Assembly (NCBI GenBank): GCA_023392975.1 | Contig: JAEWNA010000257.1 | Coordinates: forward strand, 1-16,318 | Direction of reading: 5' to 3' | From: Pseudomonadota bacterium | GTDB taxonomy: Bacteria; Pseudomonadota; Gammaproteobacteria; Xanthomonadales; Xanthomonadaceae | DNA length: 16,318 nucleotides | Part shown: piece by piece, positions 8,518-15,704 of the stretch | Position numbering within the stretch: the first letter of the stretch is position 1 | Layout: the number at the start of each line of letters is the position of its first letter | Notes under the pieces: generated by a model | Database searches by the model: none | Seen by the model: the letters and a program-made list of their open reading frames with translations, nothing else | What the model was told of the DNA's origin: nothing | Program-made: the position numbers and the translations under genes

Positions 8518-9650
8518 CCCGGCCCCGCGCAGAACGCGGCGTAGTCGATGTAGCCGGGAAAGTCGCGGCACGGCGCGCACACCGGACAGTCGGGATCGGG
8601 CGACAACCGCAGTTCGCGGAAACGCATCGCCAACGCGTCGAACTGCAGCAGGCGGCCGGTCAGCGGCGTGCCGATGCCGAGGATCAGCTTCAGCGCTTCG
8701 GTCGCCTGCAGCAGGCCGATCACGCCGGGCAGCACGCCGAGCACCCCGGCATCGGCGCAGTTGGGCGCGTCCTCGGCCGTCGGCGGCTCCGGGAACAGGC
8801 AGCGGTAGCACGGCGCGGCGCCGCGATGGCGACCGGCATCGAACACGCTGGCCTGGCCCTCGAAACGGTGCACCGCGCCGTAGACCAATGGCTTGCCGAG
8901 CTTCACGCAGGCGTCGTTGAGCAGGTAACGCGCGGCGAAATTGTCGGCGCCGTCGACGACGACATCGACGCCGTCGAGCAGGCGCTCCACGTTGTCCGAG
9001 GTCACGCGTTCGCGCACGGCCTCGATCTGCGTCCGCGGGTTCAGCGCCGACAGCGCATTGGCCGCCGACGTCACCTTCGGCGTGCCGATGGCGGCCTCGG
9101 TGTGCAGGATCTGACGCTGCAGGTTGCTGCGATCGACTACGTCGTCGTCGGCGATCCGCAGGTACCCGACGCCAGCCGCTGCAAGATAGTACGCAGCGGG
9201 CGAACCGAGACCGCCCGCGCCAACCAGCAGCACGTGGGCGGCCTCCAGTCGCTTCTGCCCCTCGACCCCGACTTGCGGGAGGCGCAGATGTCGCGAATAG
9301 CGCTCGGCGAAATCGGCGTCGATGCCGGTGTCCGGGAACATCGTCGGCAGGCCCTCGGCGATCCAGCGCGACGTGCCGCCAGCGACCGAGACGACGTTGG
9401 TGTAGCCCTGCTCCGCAAGCATCTGCGCCGTGCGCAGCGAGCGCATGCCGCTCTGGCAGATCAGCAGGATCTCGGCATCGCGGGCAGGCAGATGTGCGGC
9501 CGGCGCATACACCAGTTCGCCCATCGCGATACCGAGCGCCCCCTCGGCCATGCCGGTCGCGCGTTCGTGCGCCTCGCGGACGTCGATCAGGAGGGCGCCA
9601 TCGCGCTGGCGCGCAGGAACGTCTTCAGGGCGGCGTTCGGAAATCGGCAT
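8514..9650 (-). CDS. moeB: Rhodanese-MoeB fusion (molybdopterin-synthase adenylyltransferase)
   Basis: Activates the C-terminus of MoaD by adenylation so that sulfur can be loaded for molybdopterin synthesis; may also serve a ThiS-like partner. Of 378 residues, 5-108 form a rhodanese domain with loop CQSGMRS (Cys65), which would carry persulfide sulfur. Residues about 115-365 form the E1-like ThiF domain: RYSRHLRLPQVG lead-in, ATP loop GAGGLGS (144-150), SNLQRQILH with Arg178, DGADNF with Asp235, conserved Cys298 in NCADAGVLG, and the structural zinc ligands CYRC (281-284) and CPVC (355-358). In MOCS3/Uba4-type fusions the rhodanese is C-terminal; here it is N-terminal. The gene starts 7 bases after the YiaA-type gene and its stop overlaps the DUF2272 start. 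ThiF is the alternative name, but the presence of moeA and mobA favours MoeB. Confidence 0.92.
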   Translation of the reverse strand: MPISERRPEDVPARQRDGALLIDVREAHERATGMAEGALGIAMGELVYAPAAHLPARDAEILLICQSGMRSLRTAQMLAEQGYTNVVSVAGGTSRWIAEGLPTMFPDTGIDADFAERYSRHLRLPQVGVEGQKRLEAAHVLLVGAGGLGSPAAYYLAAAGVGYLRIADDDVVDRSNLQRQILHTEAAIGTPKVTSAANALSALNPRTQIEAVRERVTSDNVERLLDGVDVVVDGADNFAARYLLNDACVKLGKPLVYGAVHRFEGQASVFDAGRHRGAAPCYRCLFPEPPTAEDAPNCADAGVLGVLPGVIGLLQATEALKLILGIGTPLTGRLLQFDALAMRFRELRLSPDPDCPVCAPCRDFPGYIDYAAFCAGPG

Positions 9651-9657
9651 GCGTGCG

Positions 9658-10140
9658 TCAACACTCCTCGAATGTCGGCAGCGGCGGGACGCCGGCCGCG
9701 AACGGGCGCGACTCGCGCGCTCCGGCGTCGGCCGCGGCGCTGTCGCGCGTATTCTTCTGCACCGCGATCGCGGCGAACAGGCCCATCATGAAGGCGATCG
9801 CGTAGAACCCCTTTTCGGATAAGGCCATTTCGGCGTTCCACAAGCCGACGATCAGCAGCAGGATCGACAGGATCGTCGAAAACCAGGCGAGGCCGTAGTA
9901 CAGATTGGTGACGGGAATGTCCTCGAGGCGGTCCCGCACCGCCTTCTGCACCGAAACGGCCGAAAACAGGCCGTACATCAGCACCGCGAAGTAGTAACCC
10001 TTCTCGTGCAGCGCCATCGACGCGTTCCACAGGCCGACGAGATAGCCGCCCATGCCGACCAGCAGTGCCGCCCACGACGCCCCGATGAAGGCAGGCGACG
10101 GGCTGACGGCGACGGGAGTGGGCTTGCTGGCGATGGTCAT
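9658..10140 (-). CDS. Duplicated YiaA/YiaB-type inner-membrane protein
   Basis: Encodes 160 residues with four predicted transmembrane helices arranged as two copies of the YiaAB two-helix domain (PF05360 type). The copies align through GLWNASMALHEKGYYFAVLM (about 36-55) and GLWNAEMALSEKGFYAIAFM (about 99-118), and each ends with a VQK..RD turn. The family has no established function. The start is the ATG at 10140 with AGAGGA 5 bases upstream, one of the clearer ribosome sites here. It lies between moeA (103-base gap) and moeB (7-base gap), so it probably heads a subunit with moeB. The C-terminal 28 residues are hydrophilic and end in FEEC. Nothing in the sequence ties it to molybdate. Confidence 0.87.
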   Translation of the reverse strand: MTIASKPTPVAVSPSPAFIGASWAALLVGMGGYLVGLWNASMALHEKGYYFAVLMYGLFSAVSVQKAVRDRLEDIPVTNLYYGLAWFSTILSILLLIVGLWNAEMALSEKGFYAIAFMMGLFAAIAVQKNTRDSAAADAGARESRPFAAGVPPLPTFEEC

Positions 10141-10145
10141 GGCGA

Positions 10146-10151
10146 TCCTCT
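10146..10151 (-). promoter_or_regulatory. Shine-Dalgarno site of the YiaA-type gene
   Basis: The - strand reads AGAGGA 5 bases before the ATG at 10140. The upstream 103-base spacer also holds TGGCATAAG (10188-10180 on the - strand), a weak extended -10 look-alike without a -35, and overlapping GTCG/CGAC hairpins at 10189-10215; a separate promoter here is possible but unproven. Confidence 0.45.
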
Positions 10152-10243
10152 TGTCGTGGACGGGCGATCGCGGCCGAGCTTATGCCAGCCGTCGTCTGCC
10201 GACGGGGCGACGACGACAGTGTCGGATTCCGCTACCGCAACGA

Positions 10244-11494
10244 TCAATACGAAAAGACCTCCACCGGCGATTCGGCCGCCAGATCCTGAACGCCCTCGCC
10301 CAGCACGATCAGCACATCGGAATCGGCAGCGGCGCGCATGCGATGCGAGCCGTCCGCGGGATTTGGCTCGACCCGCAGCGTGCCGTCTTCGTCGCAGGAC
10401 AGCCGGCCGCGGAGGAATTCGAGGCGCTCGTGGGTCTTGCGCCAGGGTGTGCGCAGCCGCGCGCGCAGGCGCGGACGGGCGTCGGCACGCCCCTGCAGCC
10501 CATCGAGCAGCGTGCGCGCGAGCGTGAGATAGGTCGCCAGCACCGACACCGGATTCCCGGGCAGGCACAGGAACAGCGCATCGCCGAGGCCGCCGCTGCC
10601 GGGGTGCTCCAGCGACGAATGCGAACCGGCGAACAGCACCGGCATGCCCGGCTTCATTCGCACCTTCCAGAAATGCACGTGGCCCCGTGCCTGGAACAAC
10701 GCCGGCAGATGATCCTTCTCGCCCGCCGATACGCCGCCGCAGGTCAGCACCACGTCGAAGGCATGGCCGGCGTGGCGCAGCGCGTTCTCCACCGCCGCCG
10801 GATCGTCCGGCAGCGTCGGCCAGGCGACCGGCTCGAAGCCATCCGCGCGCAGCAGGCCCATCAGCAGTTCGCGATTGCTGTTGTAGAGCTGGCCCGGCCG
10901 CAGCGGCAGCCCGGGCTCGACCAGTTCGTCGCCGGTGGTGAAGACCGCGACAGTCGGCCGCTTCGCCACGTCGAGGCCGTCCAGCCCCTGCCCCGCGGCC
11001 AGCGCGACGCGCGACGGCGTCAGCACCTGCCCGGCCGACAGCAACGCATCGCCGACGCGCACGTCTTCGCCGGCGCGACGCACGTGCTGGCCGGATTTCG
11101 GCGCAACGACGACGTGGACGACATCGCCATCGATCCGTGCGTTCTCCTTCATCACCACCGTGTCCGCGCCCGCCGGCAGCGGCGCACCGGTGGTGATCCG
11201 CGCGCATTCGCCGATGCCGACGACGAGATCGGCGGCGAGGCCGGCGAACAGTTCGCCGACCAGCCGCAGCGCCGTTTCGCCATCGGGCGCGAGATCGGCA
11301 TGCCGCAGCGCGAAGCCGTCCATCGCCGAGTTGTCGAAGCCGGGTTGGTCGAGGACAGCGGCAAGGTCGTGCGCGAGCACGCGTCCGTGCGCCCGCGCAA
11401 GCGTCACGCGCTCCGCGGGCAGGCGCCGGTCCGCGGCCACGCGCGCGAGGATGGCGCGGGCCTCGTCGAAAGCGATGCGAGTCGGGAAAGTCAT
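10244..11494 (-). CDS. moeA: Molybdopterin molybdenumtransferase
   Basis: Inserts molybdate into adenylylated molybdopterin to give molybdenum cofactor, in the cytoplasm. The product is 416 residues, normal for MoeA. Landmarks in order: DNSAMDGFA (54-62), TTGAPLPAGADTVV (101-114), TTGDELVEPG from 187, CGGVSAGEKDH (252-262), KPGMPVLFAG (281-290) and PGNPVS (312-317), then the C-terminal beta domain. Compared with E. coli MoeA there are about 12 extra residues rich in Gly and Ser between PVLFAG and the PGNPVS strand (SHSSLEHPGSGGLGDA), probably a surface loop. The ATG at 11494 overlaps the mobA stop as ATGA and has no Shine-Dalgarno, so translation is probably coupled to mobA. The next gene starts 103 bases downstream. 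Confidence 0.96.
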   Translation of the reverse strand: MTFPTRIAFDEARAILARVAADRRLPAERVTLARAHGRVLAHDLAAVLDQPGFDNSAMDGFALRHADLAPDGETALRLVGELFAGLAADLVVGIGECARITTGAPLPAGADTVVMKENARIDGDVVHVVVAPKSGQHVRRAGEDVRVGDALLSAGQVLTPSRVALAAGQGLDGLDVAKRPTVAVFTTGDELVEPGLPLRPGQLYNSNRELLMGLLRADGFEPVAWPTLPDDPAAVENALRHAGHAFDVVLTCGGVSAGEKDHLPALFQARGHVHFWKVRMKPGMPVLFAGSHSSLEHPGSGGLGDALFLCLPGNPVSVLATYLTLARTLLDGLQGRADARPRLRARLRTPWRKTHERLEFLRGRLSCDEDGTLRVEPNPADGSHRMRAAADSDVLIVLGEGVQDLAAESPVEVFSY

Positions 11495-12084
11495 GGCTGC
11501 TTCGGAAGAGCGATGCCTGCGGCCTGCAGGTCATCCGGGGTGTTGAGGTTACCGAAGCGGAACCCCGAGAACACCACCGCCGGCAGATCGAGGCGTTCCC
11601 GGAGCCGATGCACGGCACGCTCGCTGGCAGCGATCGCCTGCGCCGTGGCCGCGCGCAGCGCATCGCGGCGCCACAGCGCGACCAGCGGCTGCGGGCCGTC
11701 GTCGTCGACCGCGAACGCACCATCGGCACCGCGCTTCGACACCAGCGTGCGGATCAGGCAGTCGTTCGCCCCAACCAGATCGACCGGCAGCGTGAACAGC
11801 CAGTCCGTCGTGCAGGCGGCGGCGAGCGCGTCCAGACCGCCCAGCGGGCCGAGGTCGGGCACGCGATCGGCGATGGCGGTGAGACCTTCACCGGCGTAGC
11901 GATCGAGATCGCGATTCGCCGACACCACTACCGGCCCGTGCTCGTCCGGCCAGCGCCGCGCCCAGCGCAGCACCTGCGGCACGCCGCCGCGCGTCAACCA
12001 GGCCTTGTCGACGCCACCCAGCCGCGAGGCGCGGCCGCCGGCGAGGAGGCCGAGGGTGAGGTCACGAGGATGGACCGTCGACAC
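11491..12084 (-). CDS. mobA: Molybdenum cofactor guanylyltransferase
   Basis: Transfers GMP from GTP to molybdenum cofactor to form the MGD form used by DMSO-reductase-family enzymes. The product is 197 residues, standard for MobA. The nucleotidyltransferase motif LAGGRASRLGGVDKAWL is at 14-30, GPLGGL at 79-84, the metal-binding Asp in LPVD at 99-102 (the commoner form is PCD or PTD), and the signature NTPDDL at 181-186. The start is a GTG at 12084, only 3 bases after the zinc-ribbon stop (TGA-TCC-GTG), with no ribosome site of its own. The presence of MobA implies that the host has bis-MGD enzymes, such as nitrate reductase or formate dehydrogenase, elsewhere in the genome. Confidence 0.94.
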   Translation of the reverse strand: MSTVHPRDLTLGLLAGGRASRLGGVDKAWLTRGGVPQVLRWARRWPDEHGPVVVSANRDLDRYAGEGLTAIADRVPDLGPLGGLDALAAACTTDWLFTLPVDLVGANDCLIRTLVSKRGADGAFAVDDDGPQPLVALWRRDALRAATAQAIAASERAVHRLRERLDLPAVVFSGFRFGNLNTPDDLQAAGIALPKQP

Positions 12085-12087
12085 GGA

Positions 12088-12333
12088 TCAATTGGAACGG
12101 AGCGAGGACAGGTCGATGGGCTTGCCCGCGGCATCGGACAGTTCCGTGCAATCGACCAGCCGGTAGATTTCCTGCCAACTCGATCGACACGCCTCGCAGC
12201 CCACCCAGACCGTCAGATGCCCGGCGAGCGGCTCGGGCGTGATCGTTGCCGGAGCGCGATCCAGATCACGCTCACCGCAGACGGGACATGCGGCCCCATG
12301 CAGTTCCACATACGAGGCGAACGGGTCGTTCAC
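12088..12333 (-). CDS. Small zinc-ribbon protein between der and mobA
   Basis: Encodes 81 residues from a GTG at 12333 that overlaps the der stop (GTGA on the - strand). There is no ATG in the frame, so it is easily missed. Two knuckles, CPVC at 16-19 and CEAC at 46-49, are 26 residues apart and fit one four-cysteine zinc ribbon; WVG before the second pair and SSWQEIYRL after it resemble ribbon strands. A further Cys62 is present. There is no signal peptide or membrane segment, so it is probably cytoplasmic. I cannot place it in a named family. Its wedge position, with a 4-base overlap to der and a 3-base gap to mobA, argues for cotranslation with both. Roles in metal handling, RNA binding or protein contact are all possible and unproven. 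Confidence 0.8.
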   Translation of the reverse strand: MNDPFASYVELHGAACPVCGERDLDRAPATITPEPLAGHLTVWVGCEACRSSWQEIYRLVDCTELSDAAGKPIDLSSLRSN

Positions 12334-13730
12334 TTGTTCCGCTTGTGATGCCGGATCATCCGCTGGCGCTTCTTGAGCTGGCCCTCGGTCAGGACGTTCT
12401 TCTTGTCCTTGTACGGGTTGTCGCCTTCCTTGAACACGAAACGCACCGGCGTACCGATCAGCTTGTAGCGCTTGCGGAAGAAATTCTCGAGGTAGCGTCG
12501 ATAGCTCTCCGGCAGGTTGCGCAGCCGGGTGCCGTGGACCACGAAGGTCGGCGGGTTCTCGCCGCCCGGGTGCGCGAAGCGCAGCTTGGAGACGTGGCCG
12601 CGCACCGACGGCGGCGGATTCGTCTCGTAGGCGATCTCCATCGCCTGGGTCACTTCGGAGGTGCTGAACTTGTGCGTGGCCGAGCGGTGCGCGCGATGGA
12701 TCGCGGCGAACAGTTCGCGCAGGCCCGAGCCGTGCTTCGCGCTGATGTGCACGGCCTCGGCCCAGTTCACGAACGACAGTTTGCGCGACAGCAGGCCGTC
12801 GGTCTGCTCGCGCTGGTACTGCGACAGCCCGTCCCACTTGTTCACGGCGACGACCAGCGCGCGACCGGCGTCGAGCACCGCGCCGAGCACGCTGGCGTCC
12901 TGGTCGGTCACGCCTTCGCTGGCGTCGAGCATGATCACCGCGACCTGGCACTGCTCGATCGCCGCCAGCGTCTTCACGATCGAGAACTTCTCGACCGCCT
13001 CCTCCACCTTCGACTTGCGGCGGATGCCGGCGGTGTCGATCAGGCGGTACTTGCGGCCGTCGCGTTCGAGATCGACGGCGATCGAATCGCGGGTGGTGCC
13101 CGGCACGTCGGACGCGATCATCCGCTCCTCGCCGAGGATGCGGTTGACCAGCGTCGACTTGCCGACGTTGGGGCGGCCGACGAAGGCGATCCGGATGCGG
13201 TCCGGATCGTTGTCGAGCACTTCGGTCTCGCCTTCGGCGGGCAGCCGCGACAACGTTTCCGCCAGCAGCTTGTCGAGGCCGACGCGGTGCGCGGAGGAGA
13301 TCGCCAGCGACTCGGCGATGCCGTAGCGCGAGAACTCGGCGATGGCGGCGCGGCTGTCGAGGCCATCGGTCTTGTTGACGACCAGCAGCACCGGCCGGTC
13401 GGCCTTGCGCAGCCAGCGCAGGATCTCGTCGTCCAGCGCCGACGCGCCTTCGCGACCGTCGACAATGAACAGGACGAGGTCGGCCTCTTCGGCCGCGGCG
13501 CGCGACTGGCGCGCGGTGGCGCCGGCCAGGCCTTCCTCTTCCCCCGCGATGCCACCGGTATCGACGATCACGAACGGACGCGCTTCGTCGAGGCGGCAGA
13601 TGCCGTAGTTGCGGTCGCGGGTCACCCCCGGCTCGTCGTGGACGAGCGCGTCACGGGTGCGGGTCAGCGCATTGAACAGCGTCGATTTGCCGACGTTGGG
13701 CCGGCCGACGAGGGCGACGAGAGGCAGCAT
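12330..13730 (-). CDS. der: Ribosome-assembly GTPase Der (EngA)
   Basis: Essential tandem-GTPase factor for maturation of the 50S ribosomal subunit. The product is 466 residues. The first G domain has GRPNVGKS (9-16), DTGG (57-60) and NKTD (119-122). The second has GRPNVGKS (185-192), GTTRDS (211-216), DTAG (232-235) and NKWD (297-300). A KH-like domain covers about 360-445 and the tail is basic (KKRQRMIRHHKRNK), as expected for rRNA contact. The ATG at 13730 gives the canonical N-terminus (MLPLVALVGRPNVGKST); the Shine-Dalgarno is weak. It follows bamB across an 84-base spacer that holds a strong hairpin, in the same order as yfgM-bamB-der in E. coli. Its stop overlaps the start of the zinc-ribbon gene. 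Confidence 0.98.
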   Translation of the reverse strand: MLPLVALVGRPNVGKSTLFNALTRTRDALVHDEPGVTRDRNYGICRLDEARPFVIVDTGGIAGEEEGLAGATARQSRAAAEEADLVLFIVDGREGASALDDEILRWLRKADRPVLLVVNKTDGLDSRAAIAEFSRYGIAESLAISSAHRVGLDKLLAETLSRLPAEGETEVLDNDPDRIRIAFVGRPNVGKSTLVNRILGEERMIASDVPGTTRDSIAVDLERDGRKYRLIDTAGIRRKSKVEEAVEKFSIVKTLAAIEQCQVAVIMLDASEGVTDQDASVLGAVLDAGRALVVAVNKWDGLSQYQREQTDGLLSRKLSFVNWAEAVHISAKHGSGLRELFAAIHRAHRSATHKFSTSEVTQAMEIAYETNPPPSVRGHVSKLRFAHPGGENPPTFVVHGTRLRNLPESYRRYLENFFRKRYKLIGTPVRFVFKEGDNPYKDKKNVLTEGQLKKRQRMIRHHKRNK

Positions 13731-13762
13731 GGCGGGAACGTCAGGAAAGAGTCGGAAACGAA

Positions 13763-13793
13763 CGACCCCGGGCAGTCAGCCTACCCGGGGTCG
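13763..13793 (-). terminator. Strong hairpin between bamB and der (terminator or attenuator)
   Basis: A perfect 10-base inverted repeat, CGACCCCGGG (13763-13772) and CCCGGGGTCG (13784-13793), flanks an 11-base loop. In the - strand transcript the stem is followed by a moderately U-rich stretch (TTCGTTTCCGACTCTTTCC) rather than a solid U-run, and the der ATG comes 32 bases after the stem. It could end the bamB transcript, attenuate read-through into der, or mark an RNA-processing site. Confidence 0.6.
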
Positions 13794-13814
13794 CGGAGCT
13801 TGAACAGCCGAGGA

Positions 13815-15044
13815 TCAGTTCAGGCGCCAGGCGCTGAGCTTGCCTTCCACGGTCTCGACGACCAGCACGCCGTCGACCACCACCGGCGCGGCACGCAAGG
13901 CCTGGCGGGCGACGCGGGTGCGGGCGGCGAAGTCGCCGTTGTCCAGGCGTAGCCAGTGCAGGTAGCCGTCGGCGTCGCCGACCACCGCGAACTCGCCCTG
14001 CACCGCCGCACCCGACAGGCCGCGACGGGCGAGACCGGCCTGCTGCCACAGCGCCGAGCCGCCGGCCTTGTCCAGCGCCCAGACGATGCCGGCCGGGTCG
14101 GTCACGACGATGCGGTCGGGACCCACGCCGATGCGGCCGGGACCGCCGTGTTCCTGCGACCAGATCGGGCGGCCGCTGGGGCCGTCGATGGACATGGTCT
14201 GCTTCTTGTAGCTGGTCGCGAAGATGGTCGAGCCGTCCAGCACCGGCATGCCGTCGACGTCGGCCATGCGATCGAGTTCGCTGCGACCGTCGGGCTGGCC
14301 CACGGCCTGCGACCACAGCGGGCGGCCGTCGACCAGCGACAGCGCGGCGACCGAGCCGTCGTCGTTGCCGACGAACACGAAACCCGGGCCGAGCACCGGG
14401 GCATCGTTGCCGCGGATGCTGAGCGACGGCAGATCGTGGTTCCAGAACCAGCGACGCTCGCCACTGGCGGCATCGAAGGCGGTGATGCGGCCGTCGTTGG
14501 AGCGCACCAGCACGCTGCCCTGGCCGATCGTGGGCGCGGCGACGATTTCGTTCGGGACCTTCGCCGTCCACTTCTCGGCACCAGTCGACGCGTCGAGGGC
14601 GATCACCTCGCCGTCGATGGTGCCGGCCACCACCAGACCGTCACCGGCGCCGGGGCCACCGGAGAAACGCTGCTTCTTGCTGCGGTATTCCCAGGCCTTC
14701 GCGCCGGTCTGCAGGTCGAACGCGCGGATCGTGTCGTCCGCGGCGGCGGCGTAGACCCGGCCGTCGGCGATGGCGGGCGACTGGACCACGCCGAGCCGCG
14801 GATCGCCAGCACCGGCATCCGCGGTCCACATCCGGGCCACCGTCGCCGAAGGCACGAAATCGACGAGTTCGAGCGGCTTGCTCGCGGCCTTGGCGCCGGA
14901 CTTGTCCATGTCGAACCAGCCCTTCACGGTGCTGCAACCGGACAGGGAGACGATCGCGGCCGCGAGGAAGGTGACGCGGACGGCGGCGCGGAACGGCGCG
15001 CGGCGCGGCGCGGGAAGAGCGGAATGCAACCGAATGGAATTCAT
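13815..15044 (-). CDS. bamB: Outer-membrane assembly lipoprotein BamB
   Basis: Lipoprotein of the BAM complex that helps BamA insert beta-barrel proteins into the outer membrane, acting on the periplasmic face. The product is 409 residues. The signal peptide has a positive n-region, a hydrophobic stretch at about 23-33 and the lipobox LSGC with lipidated Cys37; Ser at +2 fits outer-membrane sorting. The mature part is an eight-bladed PQQ-type propeller: repeated AFD..TG..KW/W blocks are visible (AFDLQTGAKAW, ALDASTGAEKW, AFDAASGERRW, ALSLVDGRPLW, SIDGPSGRPIW, ALDKAGGSALW). The ATG at 15044 is 27 bases after the YfgM-like stop. The order yfgM-bamB-der is the conserved gammaproteobacterial arrangement, which supports BamB over other PQQ-repeat proteins. 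Confidence 0.95.
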   Translation of the reverse strand: MNSIRLHSALPAPRRAPFRAAVRVTFLAAAIVSLSGCSTVKGWFDMDKSGAKAASKPLELVDFVPSATVARMWTADAGAGDPRLGVVQSPAIADGRVYAAAADDTIRAFDLQTGAKAWEYRSKKQRFSGGPGAGDGLVVAGTIDGEVIALDASTGAEKWTAKVPNEIVAAPTIGQGSVLVRSNDGRITAFDAASGERRWFWNHDLPSLSIRGNDAPVLGPGFVFVGNDDGSVAALSLVDGRPLWSQAVGQPDGRSELDRMADVDGMPVLDGSTIFATSYKKQTMSIDGPSGRPIWSQEHGGPGRIGVGPDRIVVTDPAGIVWALDKAGGSALWQQAGLARRGLSGAAVQGEFAVVGDADGYLHWLRLDNGDFAARTRVARQALRAAPVVVDGVLVVETVEGKLSAWRLN

Positions 15045-15071
15045 CGTGTGGTCGTGCCCAGGGAATCTTGA

Positions 15072-15704
15072 TCAGGAAGCGGAATCGGGTTTCTTCGGGG
15101 TGCCGCCGGCCTGGGTCAGCTTCAGCTCGATCAGCGGACGCAGCTGCGACCCCTCGTCGAGGCCGGTGAGCGCCTTCTCGTAGGCCTTCTGCGCCTGCTC
15201 CTTGCGGCCGAGCGCGTACAGCGCGTCGCCGCGGACGTCATGGGCGAGCGGCTCGTCGACGTTCTGCAGCAGGGTCAGCGCTTCCTCGCTCTTGCCGGCG
15301 TCGATGAGCAGTCGCGCGAGACGCTGGGTGGCGACGGCCTGGATCGCCGCATCCTCGGCGGTCACACCGCGCAGGGTGGAGATGGCGTCGTCGCGCTTGC
15401 CGCCGTCGGCCTGGGCCTTGGCCAGATCGAGCGCGGCGAGCGCCGCGTAGGAGGAGCCCTTCAGCGCGGCGGACGCGGCCTGCGCTTCCTTCAGCTTGCC
15501 GGCCTTGAGGTCGGCGACGATGGCCTGGTACTGGTCGCTGGTCTTCTGCGCCGCGGCGGCCTGCTTGTCCTGCCACCAGAACCAGCCGTAGATGGCCGCG
15601 AGGCCGAGGGCGACGCCACCGATCATGCCGGCGGCGTTGTTGCGGATCCAGATGCGGACGCGTTCGCTCTGTTCGTGTTCGTCGAGAAGGTCGTCGATCG
15701 CCAT
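15072..15704 (-). CDS. YfgM-like tetratricopeptide-type membrane protein
   Basis: Ancillary partner of the SecYEG translocon and periplasmic chaperone network in E. coli (YfgM-PpiD); here inferred from sequence and position. The product is 210 residues. MAIDDLLDEHEQSERVRIWIRNN is a typical YfgM N-terminus facing the cytoplasm; one transmembrane helix spans about 24-46 (rich in Gly, Ala and Trp), followed by a helical TPR-like periplasmic domain of Ala-rich helix pairs. The last about 10 residues are disordered (GGTPKKPDSAS). The ATG at 15704 gives the family start, though no clear Shine-Dalgarno precedes it. It is followed by bamB after 27 bases. In E. coli hisS and ispG sit between this gene and rodZ; here only a 277-base gap does. 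Confidence 0.9.
   Translation of the reverse strand: MAIDDLLDEHEQSERVRIWIRNNAAGMIGGVALGLAAIYGWFWWQDKQAAAAQKTSDQYQAIVADLKAGKLKEAQAASAALKGSSYAALAALDLAKAQADGGKRDDAISTLRGVTAEDAAIQAVATQRLARLLIDAGKSEEALTLLQNVDEPLAHDVRGDALYALGRKEQAQKAYEKALTGLDEGSQLRPLIELKLTQAGGTPKKPDSAS

Noticed and set aside
8518..8811. An N-terminal extension of the DUF2272 protein starting at 8811
   Set aside because: It runs antisense-frame through moeB on the same strand, is Arg-rich and without a domain; the signal peptide and ATGA overlap support 8517 or 8460.
10189..10215. Overlapping GTCG/CGAC hairpins before the YiaA-type gene as a terminator for moeA
   Set aside because: The alternative stems are only 6-7 bases, built from a simple GAC-like repeat, and no U-run follows.
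12334..12951. A 287-residue frame containing the zinc ribbon and starting at 12951
   Set aside because: Its first 205 residues are der read in another frame. Only the part after the GTG at 12333 looks like protein.
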